NCBI GenBank assembly: GCA_964516095.1
Contig: CAZEYS010000069.1
Span: 1 to 5,637, forward strand
Direction: 5' to 3'
Length of the DNA stretch: 5,637 nucleotides
DNA from: Hydrogenothermus sp964516095
GTDB taxonomy: Bacteria > Aquificota > Aquificia > Aquificales > Hydrogenothermaceae
The translations under genes were made by a program, and so were the position numbers. How positions within the stretch are numbered: position 1 is the stretch's first letter; each line of letters starts with the position of its first letter. The notes under the pieces were generated by a model. The model was not told the DNA's origin and made no database searches. It saw only the letters and a list, made by a program, of their open reading frames with translations. Shown in pieces: positions 1 to 5,291 of the stretch.

Positions 1-95
1 AAGAATGTAACAACAAAAAGAAATATCTCCTTCCCTGGGAGTGGGAAGAATATCTGAAAATTCTAAAGGGAGAGAAGGATGTCGCGAACGATTAA
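1..95 (+). CDS. Probable 3' end of an upstream gene (partial, unidentified)
   Basis: Reading from base 3, an open frame runs in from the left edge and stops at TAA 93-95. Its roughly 30 residues include the protein-like stretch YLLPWEWEEYLKIL, rich in aromatic, Lys and Glu residues, and end in KDVAND. The other two forward frames hit stops at 8-10 and 55-57, so this is the most plausible coding frame. If real, it overlaps the start of the export protein gene by 17 nt and carries that gene's ribosome binding site inside its own coding sequence, as in a tightly packed operon. No family can be assigned from so short a tail. The region could instead be a non-coding leader, so confidence is moderate. 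Confidence 0.45.
   Translation, partial: ECNNKKKYLLPWEWEEYLKILKGEKDVAND
68..72 (+). promoter_or_regulatory. Ribosome binding site of the export protein gene
   Basis: GGGAG at 68-72 lies 6 nt before ATG 79. A second purine run, AAGG at 75-78, touches the start codon and is too close to act. The in-frame stop TGA at 55-57 rules out any ATG further upstream, so the site and the stop together fix the start at 79. Confidence 0.6.
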
Positions 96-639
96 ATTTT
101 TATTTGTTTTGTTTACTTTAACTTTCTTGTCTAGATTATGTCTGGCCTCGCAAACAGAGGAATATATAATAGGCCCCAGTGATGTTCTGGAAATATTTGT
201 ATGGAAAGAACCTGATTTTTCACGAGAAGTAATGGTTAGACCAGATGGAAGAATAACTTTGCCATTAATTGATGATATTATGGCGGCCGGCAAAACGCCA
301 ATGGAATTAAAAAAAGAAATACAAAAGAGACTTCAGGAATATATAGATTTGCCGGTAGTTACGGTTATTGTGAAAGGAATTGAAAGTAAATATTATTATG
401 TCATAGGAGAAATAGCTCATCCTGGAGGATATTTATTGAATAAACCAGTTACTGTTCTACAGGCTCTATCTTTAGCAGGTGGTTTTTCTGAGTGGGCTAA
501 GAAAGACAAAGTAATGGTTATTCGGACACAAAAAGATGGCAAAAGAGTTATTTTGTATTTCAATTATGAAAATGCAGCTAAAGGGCGAGAAATAAATGAT
601 TTTTATTTGCAAGCAGGAGATATTATTCTTGTGCCTTAG
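79..639 (+). CDS. Polysaccharide export protein, short OPX/Wza type (exosortase-locus type)
   Basis: Periplasmic/outer-membrane channel component for exopolysaccharide export, 186 aa. Residues 1-23 form a signal peptide (Arg3 and Lys6, then a hydrophobic core) with likely signal peptidase I cleavage after CLA23. A Poly_export (PES) domain covers about 28-100: it opens with YIIGPSDVLEI and holds the family motif RPDGRITLPL (54-63). One SLBB-like domain follows at about 105-155, with VIGEIAHPGGY (108-118) and LQALSLAGGF (127-136). The protein ends with the usual LQAGDIILVP. It is about half the length of E. coli Wza: there is no second SLBB domain and no C-terminal amphipathic helix to cross the outer membrane. 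Cys21 is preceded by SRL, a poor lipobox, so lipidation is unlikely. The barrel gene starts 9 nt downstream, suggesting the two products form one export channel. Family assignment is secure; partnership is inferred. Confidence 0.93.
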   Translation: MSRTIKFLFVLFTLTFLSRLCLASQTEEYIIGPSDVLEIFVWKEPDFSREVMVRPDGRITLPLIDDIMAAGKTPMELKKEIQKRLQEYIDLPVVTVIVKGIESKYYYVIGEIAHPGGYLLNKPVTVLQALSLAGGFSEWAKKDKVMVIRTQKDGKRVILYFNYENAAKGREINDFYLQAGDIILVP

Positions 640-642
640 GAG
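638..642 (+). promoter_or_regulatory. Ribosome binding site of the beta-barrel gene, overlapping the previous stop codon
   Basis: AGGAG at 638-642 shares its first two bases with the TAG stop (637-639) of the export gene and lies 6 nt before ATG 649. The second in-frame ATG at 655 would be 12 nt away, so 649 is preferred. The same TAGGAG overlap occurs at the next gene junction. Confidence 0.7.
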
Positions 643-648
643 TATCTT

Positions 649-1923
649 ATGGTCATGATTTTTATTGTTTTTTTTCTTTTTTTACATGCAGGCTTTGTTA
701 AAGCTGAAAAAAAAGTTTATATGTTAACTCTTTATGGCGATGCAAAATATACAGATAATCTTTATTTATCTGATGAAGATAAAAAAGATGATATTATTTT
801 AGAACCAGGTCTTATTTTTTCTGTTGATAGATCTTCAAAAATATCTGATCTGAATTTATCTTATAATTTGGGGCGAACTTTTTACTTGAGCGAGACCAAT
901 AATAACGCCTTTCAGCATAATCTTTCTCTTTCTTATTCTCGTTTTTTTTCTAAAAAATTTTCTTGTTTGTTTTCCGGTAATTATTACCGTACTGAAAATA
1001 TTATAGAACCTAATGAAGAAGTGTTTAGGGAAAGAAAAAAAAGAGAGCCTTATTATCGTATAAATTCTTCTGTTTCTTTCTCTTATGAATATTGGAAAGA
1101 TTCATTTTTAACTTTTGGGTCATCAGTAAATTATCTTCAAAATGAAGATCCTACCGTGGAAGATTCTAGAGTTTATTCAGAATACTTTTCTCTTTCACGG
1201 GATTTTTTAAGGTTTTTTATTTATTCAAAAATTTCATTCTTTCAGAGAGAGTTTGAAGAGACAAAGCCTGTAAATACTTATTCAAGTTATCTTTCTTTTG
1301 GTTATAAAATTGCTCATAATAAACATATTTCTCTTGACTTCTCTGCAGATCGTACTCAGGATAAAGATCCTGAAGGTGACGATTATTGGGCTTATACTTT
1401 TGGGGTTTCTTATGTATGGAGTCCTGAAAAGACTCAAACATATCATTTTAATCTAGGTTATTATTTAAGAAGTATTGATGGAGAAGGTAATGATAGAGGT
1501 GTTACTTTTTCTGTGAACTATGTTAAAAGATACAGATTTTCTTCTTATTCCATTTCTGGTTCTGGTGGTTATCGTTACGAGTATGGAGAAGCTGATAATA
1601 GAGGTTTTACAGAATATTACAATCTTTCTTTTTCTTACCAGAGAGATCTTTCTAAGTATTTATCTCTTTCTTCCTCGGTTTTTTATAGAATTGAAGATTT
1701 TAAAGAAAGAAATTCTAAAACAACAAAGACTTATGCCTTTTCTTTTTCTTTAAATAAAAAGCTTACGCAGCATATTAATCTATCTTTAGGATATTCTTAT
1801 AGAAAAGCTAATTCTGATCTTTCTCAAGATGATTACGAAGTAAATAATTTAATAGCGACTATTTCATATACTGGTGAAATCTGGAAATCAAAAGAATTTC
1901 CAATACATCTCTGGCCATTTTAG
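649..1923 (+). CDS. Outer-membrane beta-barrel protein, BBP2/PEP-CTERM-system type
   Basis: Probable outer-membrane porin-like barrel of the exopolysaccharide exporter, 424 aa. Residues 1-19 are a signal peptide with cleavage after VKA19; unusually it has no Lys or Arg before the hydrophobic core. The mature start reads LYGDAKYTDNLYLS (28-41), then an Asp/Lys-rich loop and ILEPGL (50-55), the opening typical of the beta-barrel porin 2 family (PF10082-like) found in exosortase loci. The rest alternates polar and aromatic/hydrophobic residues in many 8-12 residue strands joined by charged loops, with strand-turn-strand units recurring near 91, 286, 325 and 363. The last residue is Phe in HLWPF, matching the C-terminal aromatic outer-membrane assembly signal. 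It lies between the export protein and the co-polymerase genes. Four homopolymer octamers lie in its first 400 bases. Exact pore function is inferred; barrel nature is well supported. Confidence 0.88.
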   Translation: MVMIFIVFFLFLHAGFVKAEKKVYMLTLYGDAKYTDNLYLSDEDKKDDIILEPGLIFSVDRSSKISDLNLSYNLGRTFYLSETNNNAFQHNLSLSYSRFFSKKFSCLFSGNYYRTENIIEPNEEVFRERKKREPYYRINSSVSFSYEYWKDSFLTFGSSVNYLQNEDPTVEDSRVYSEYFSLSRDFLRFFIYSKISFFQREFEETKPVNTYSSYLSFGYKIAHNKHISLDFSADRTQDKDPEGDDYWAYTFGVSYVWSPEKTQTYHFNLGYYLRSIDGEGNDRGVTFSVNYVKRYRFSSYSISGSGGYRYEYGEADNRGFTEYYNLSFSYQRDLSKYLSLSSSVFYRIEDFKERNSKTTKTYAFSFSLNKKLTQHINLSLGYSYRKANSDLSQDDYEVNNLIATISYTGEIWKSKEFPIHLWPF

Positions 1924-1926
1924 GAG
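1922..1926 (+). promoter_or_regulatory. Ribosome binding site of the Wzz/GumC-like gene, overlapping the previous stop codon
   Basis: AGGAG at 1922-1926 shares its first two bases with the TAG stop (1921-1923) of the barrel gene and lies 6 nt before ATG 1933. Geometry is identical to the junction at 637-649, suggesting that translation of the three genes is coupled. Confidence 0.7.
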
Positions 1927-1932
1927 CTAAAA

Positions 1933-3456
1933 ATGCAAAAAGTTCCTATTCAAATGGATCCTTATACTTTTTTATCCTTTTTGTGGAGACGCAAATGGAT
2001 TATTATTTTTCTATTTATTTCTGTTTTTGCTTTAGTCGAACTTCACATTCTACGATCACCTAAGATTTATAGAGCGTCGGTTACTCTTTCTATAGTTCCT
2101 CAGAGGGTTCCCGCTTCTTATATTAAATCTACTGTGAGTGGGGATATGGAAGCTTTTGTTCATTCTATATGGCAAGAAATAACAAGCAGAAGAAATTTAG
2201 AGCTTCTTATTAGAGAATATGAGCTTTATCCTTCAATGTTAGAATCTGTTCCGATGGAAACCGTGGTTGAAAGAATGAGAAGACATATAAGAGTTTCTCG
2301 ACCAAGAGGAGGGAGACGGAATGTATTTGTGATTAGTTTTGAGTATTATGATCCTAAAATAGCTGCAAAGGTAGTAAATAGGATTGCCAATATATTTATT
2401 GAAGAAAATTTAAAATTAAGAGAAGAACAGGCCAAAACTATCACATCGTTTTTAGATGAAGAATTGAAGAGGATAGAAAATGAGCTAAGAGAAAGAGAGC
2501 AAGCTATACAGGAATATAAACAAAAATATATGTCAGAACTTCCGGAGCAAAAAGATACAATTATTTCTATATTAGAACGTCTGCAGAAAGAAAATGAAGC
2601 CTTGCAGTTAAGGAAAGAAATGTTACAAGATAGAAAAGTAACTATTTTAGAGCAGTTAAAGAAATATCAGGTTAAAATTGAAACAACAGAACCTTCTGAT
2701 TTGACTGATTACTCGGCATCTTTAGCTCAACTACAGCAAAAATATGAATCTTTGTTGGCTAAATATACCGAAAAACATCCCGATGTTGTAAGAATTAAAA
2801 AGATTATTGAACAAAAGAAGAGAGAGAAGGAAGGGGTAACAGCTGATAGTGGTAATTTAACAGAATCCACATTGACATCTCAGTTAAAAAAGCAGTTGAA
2901 TGATATAGATAAGGAATTAAAAAGGATAGAAGAACTTTACGCTAAAAACCAACAAAAGATTCTAATCTATCAAAAGAGATTAGAAAATATTCCTAGGAGA
3001 GAGCAAGAATTAAAGGATTTAGCAAGAGATTATACTAATCTTATGAAGACCTACCAGATGCTACTTGATAAAAAAATTCAGGCTACTATGGCAGAAACTT
3101 TAGAGAAGAGACAACAAGGAGAACAGTTTAAAATTATTGATCCTGCACGTGTACCCGAAGTTCCTGTTTCACCTAACACTAAAAAACTTATGATAATGGG
3201 GCTTATGACGGCTTTGTTGGTTGGAGTAGGTCTTGCTTTTTTGGTCGAATTCTTTTTGGATAGAAGAATTTATGATCCTACTATGCTAGAGACTTTATAT
3301 CAAACAAAAGTTCTTACTATAATCCCATTAGTTATGTTACCACAGCACAAAAAGAAGGCCATTTTAAAGTCTTCAATTCTTGGTTTTCTTGCTTTTCTGG
3401 GCCTTTCTTGTAATTTATATCTTATTTATTTAATCTGGAAAAATGTTTCGATATAG
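1933..3456 (+). CDS. Polysaccharide chain-length determinant / co-polymerase, Wzz/GumC-like (exosortase-locus type)
   Basis: Inner-membrane protein with a large periplasmic domain that governs exopolysaccharide chain length and polymerisation/export, 507 aa. A first transmembrane helix spans about 22-40, after WRRK, within a Wzz domain of about 9-160. Two long coiled-coil stretches (about 157-250 and 315-395; many Glu, Lys, Gln and Leu) flank the conserved YTEKHPDVV (278-286). The GNVR-like element IPRREQELKDLARDY is at 353-367. The proline-rich motif before the second helix, DPARVPEVPVSP, is at 403-414; helix two is about 419-438. A third hydrophobic segment at about 482-502 is typical of exosortase-locus members and leaves a very short tail. 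There is no fused kinase domain: the kinase is the separate gene at 4481-5284, so this is a split system. Start 1933 is supported by an AGGAG site. Confidence 0.93.
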   Translation: MQKVPIQMDPYTFLSFLWRRKWIIIFLFISVFALVELHILRSPKIYRASVTLSIVPQRVPASYIKSTVSGDMEAFVHSIWQEITSRRNLELLIREYELYPSMLESVPMETVVERMRRHIRVSRPRGGRRNVFVISFEYYDPKIAAKVVNRIANIFIEENLKLREEQAKTITSFLDEELKRIENELREREQAIQEYKQKYMSELPEQKDTIISILERLQKENEALQLRKEMLQDRKVTILEQLKKYQVKIETTEPSDLTDYSASLAQLQQKYESLLAKYTEKHPDVVRIKKIIEQKKREKEGVTADSGNLTESTLTSQLKKQLNDIDKELKRIEELYAKNQQKILIYQKRLENIPRREQELKDLARDYTNLMKTYQMLLDKKIQATMAETLEKRQQGEQFKIIDPARVPEVPVSPNTKKLMIMGLMTALLVGVGLAFLVEFFLDRRIYDPTMLETLYQTKVLTIIPLVMLPQHKKKAILKSSILGFLAFLGLSCNLYLIYLIWKNVSI

Positions 3457-3509
3457 AATTCTAAAAATTTTCTTCAAAATTTTCACAGAATTTTATATTT
3501 ATAATTTTT
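3457..3509 (+). other. A/T-tract-rich intergenic segment with phased AnTn tracts
   Basis: This is most of the only sizeable gap in the operon (59 nt before ATG 3516). AATT-centred tracts are centred near 3458, 3467, 3479, 3490 and 3504, spaced about 9-14 bp apart, averaging close to one helical turn. CAAAATTTTC at 3475-3484 repeats the AAAAATTTTC of 3463-3472 at a 12-bp step. Phased AnTn tracts are known to bend DNA. Because AAAATTTT is its own complement, the two copies could also fold into an all-A:U hairpin with a CTTC loop. No function is demonstrated. Confidence 0.4.
3500..3505 (+). promoter_or_regulatory. Candidate promoter -10 box upstream of the AAA ATPase gene
   Basis: A perfect TATAAT lies 10 nt before ATG 3516. 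If used, transcription would begin near 3512, giving an almost leaderless message, in line with the absence of any ribosome binding site before this gene. No convincing -35 element sits at normal spacing; TTTTCA at 3480-3485 is only 14 nt away. In such A+T-rich DNA the hexamer could be chance. Confidence 0.3.
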
Positions 3510-3515
3510 CTATAA

Positions 3516-4493
3516 ATGCATTATAAATATTTTGGTCTTTCAAAAAATCCTTTTGATGTAGATCCAGATCCTGACTTCTTGTATTTAAGTCCTCAACATA
3601 AGGAGGCGTTATCTCATCTTTTATATAGTATTATAAGTAAAAAATCCTTTTTGCTCTTGACAGGTGATATAGGAGTTGGTAAAACTACTATTCTTAATTA
3701 TTTTTTAAGAAATATCTACAAAAGAAAAGATGTTAATGTTTTGCCAATATATAATCCTAACTTATCAATAAGAGATTTTTATCAATTGTTGGCGGATCAT
3801 CTTTTTATTAAATATGATTCTTTTAAATCTAGATTTTTGCTCCAATTTTCTTCTAAATTGTCTGATTTTTCTTCTCAAAATAAGTCTTTGGTAATAATTA
3901 TTGATGAGGCTCAAGCAGCTTCAGAAGAATTGCTGGAAGAGTTAAGATTGCTATCAAATGTTGCTTCTGGTTTGAAATCTTTAATAATTATTCTTGTTGG
4001 ACAACCAGAACTTTTGCAAAAACTTTCTGTTCCGAAATTATCATCTTTGAGACAACGATTTTCTTATCGTTATCATTTGGGGCCTTTTAAAGATGAATTT
4101 GAAGTTTCAGAATATATTATTACCAGAATTTTGAGAGCTGGTTCTCCTAAAACAAGGATTTTTACTAATGATGCTATTGCAGAAATTTATCGACTTTCTC
4201 GCGGAATTCCCCGGATTATTAACATTCTAGCCGATCATGCCATGTTAAATGCTTATCTAAGGAAGGGGAATACGGTAAATCTTGAAGATGTTAAATCTGC
4301 TCTTGAGGAGGTAAAACATACTTTACCAGAGCAGGCACTTTTGAACTCACTCTCGCGGGAAAATGCGAAATATTTCAAGATAAATTGGATCTTTATTGTC
4401 TTATTAATTTTTTTCCTGATTTTATCGATAATAGTAGGGATAGGATTAGAAAAAGAAGCTATTGATTTTTGGAGGGGATTTTGGGTAAAATAA
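3516..4493 (+). CDS. ExeA-like AAA ATPase, exosortase-locus (XrtA-associated) type
   Basis: Membrane-anchored AAA+ ATPase of the GspA/ExeA-like group that regularly accompanies exosortase/exopolysaccharide loci; its molecular role is not established. It has 325 aa. The start MHYKYFGLSKNPFDVDPDP is the family's standard opening, ending with FLYLSPQHKEAL, which supports ATG 3516 although no Shine-Dalgarno sequence precedes it. Walker A is GDIGVGKT (50-57), Walker B IIIDEAQ (127-133), sensor 1 LRLLSN (143-148), then LVGQPEL (160-166), candidate arginine fingers LRQRF (178-182) and sensor 2 GIPRIIN (230-236, Arg233). All ATPase residues are intact, so it should be active. A single transmembrane helix follows at about 291-311, leaving only 14 residues after it. 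The long periplasmic peptidoglycan-binding part of true ExeA is absent. It follows a 59-nt gap and overlaps the kinase gene by 13 nt, suggesting translational coupling. Confidence 0.9.
   Translation: MHYKYFGLSKNPFDVDPDPDFLYLSPQHKEALSHLLYSIISKKSFLLLTGDIGVGKTTILNYFLRNIYKRKDVNVLPIYNPNLSIRDFYQLLADHLFIKYDSFKSRFLLQFSSKLSDFSSQNKSLVIIIDEAQAASEELLEELRLLSNVASGLKSLIIILVGQPELLQKLSVPKLSSLRQRFSYRYHLGPFKDEFEVSEYIITRILRAGSPKTRIFTNDAIAEIYRLSRGIPRIINILADHAMLNAYLRKGNTVNLEDVKSALEEVKHTLPEQALLNSLSRENAKYFKINWIFIVLLIFFLILSIIVGIGLEKEAIDFWRGFWVK
4471..4475 (+). promoter_or_regulatory. Strong ribosome binding site that selects the TTG start at 4481
   Basis: GGAGG at 4471-4475 (within GGAGGGG, 4471-4477) is an exact anti-SD match 5 nt before TTG 4481. 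It lies inside the last codons of the ATPase gene. The alternative in-frame TTG at 4469 overlaps the site itself and has no ribosome binding site of its own, so it is unlikely to be used. Confidence 0.75.
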
Positions 4494-5284
4494 CTAAATT
4501 ACTCGAAAGTTTCGAACAAAATAAAATTTCTGATTCCTCTTCTACTTTTTCACAAACAATAACAGAATTAAATTTATCTAAAATTGAGCTCACTAAAATA
4601 GATCCTAGAATTTCTGTCTATCACGATCCTGAAGGTCTCATTGCAGAAAACTTTAAAATTCTTCGAAGTCAAATACTGCATCCAAGAACGGGATTGCCTT
4701 CTAGATTCGTTTTAATAACTAGTGCCATTCCTGGTGAAGGAAAAAGTTATACTGCTATCAATTTGGCTTTTTCTTTTGCAAAGAGTGTCCCTACAATTCT
4801 TGTTGAAACTGATCTTAGGAAACCTTCTTTCGATAAATTTTTAGGAATTTCTCCCTCAACTGGATTAGCAGATTACTTTTTGAAAGGTCTTCCTTTGACA
4901 GAAATAGTCTTTGAGACAGATTATAGCAATCTCTATTTATTGGCTGTTGGGGGGAATTATCATCCTCTTAAGGATGTTTTTAGTTCTGAGAAAGTCGTTA
5001 ATCTATTGGAAGATTTGCGTAAAACCTTTTCCGGTTTCTTTTTTCTTTTTGATTCTGCTCCTCTCATGGTTGCTTCTGAAACAATTTCTTTGTCTCGCTT
5101 GGTTGATGGTATTTTGTTTGTTGTTAGATATGGTTTTTCTGATAGAGATATTGTTGCAGAAGCTCTGGAAAAAGTAGGTAGGTCTAAGTTGTTGGGCTTT
5201 GTGTTTAATGCCTATCATCTTTCTAGCCTGGGTCTCTTTTCTTCTAAATTAAAATATGTGAAATATATGTCTTCTAATTATTAA
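4481..5284 (+). CDS. CpsD/CapB-like P-loop protein-tyrosine kinase (BY-kinase), stand-alone, TTG start
   Basis: Cytoplasmic BY-kinase partner of the Wzz/GumC-like protein, 267 aa from TTG 4481. The start gives GKITKLLES, close to the usual GKI-x-x-AL opening of this family, and has a GGAGG site 5 nt upstream; a start at 4469 would only add four residues. Motifs: E-x2-K-x2-R at 56-62 (usual E-x2-R-x2-R oligomerisation motif), Walker A PGEGKSY (84-90), Walker A' VETDLRKP (108-115), and Walker B FLFDSAPL (188-195). These are recognisable but off consensus: Glu109 for the first Asp of A', Tyr90 for Thr after GKS, Ala193 for the first Pro of Walker B. The C-terminus has only three scattered tyrosines (259, 262, 267) rather than a dense cluster. 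Family membership is clear from motif order and position; catalytic activity and autophosphorylation are uncertain. It overlaps the ATPase gene by 13 nt. Confidence 0.88.
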   Translation: MGKITKLLESFEQNKISDSSSTFSQTITELNLSKIELTKIDPRISVYHDPEGLIAENFKILRSQILHPRTGLPSRFVLITSAIPGEGKSYTAINLAFSFAKSVPTILVETDLRKPSFDKFLGISPSTGLADYFLKGLPLTEIVFETDYSNLYLLAVGGNYHPLKDVFSSEKVVNLLEDLRKTFSGFFFLFDSAPLMVASETISLSRLVDGILFVVRYGFSDRDIVAEALEKVGRSKLLGFVFNAYHLSSLGLFSSKLKYVKYMSSNY

Positions 5285-5291
5285 GATAACT

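Noticed and set aside
127..150. Lipoprotein signal at Cys21 of the export protein
   Set aside because: Residues before the Cys are Ser-Arg-Leu, which does not fit the lipobox; cleavage after CLA23 is a better reading.
63..293. Antisense open frame across the start of the export gene (also those at 1217-1441 and 5003-5218)
   Set aside because: They lie wholly inside well-supported genes on the other strand, have no recognisable domains and low-complexity translations; they are shadows.
1520..1753. Overlapping + strand open frames inside the barrel gene (1520-1753) and the kinase gene (4911-5177)
   Set aside because: Hydrophobic Leu/Ile/Phe-rich translations that come from T-rich codons read out of frame; the host genes have clear family motifs throughout.
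3464..3484. Rho-independent terminator after the co-polymerase gene
   Set aside because: The only stem is all A:U with no G:C pairs, followed by CACAG and not by a T run.
3511..3516. TATAAA as a second -10 box
   Set aside because: It overlaps the ATG of the ATPase gene, so a promoter here would start transcription inside the coding sequence.
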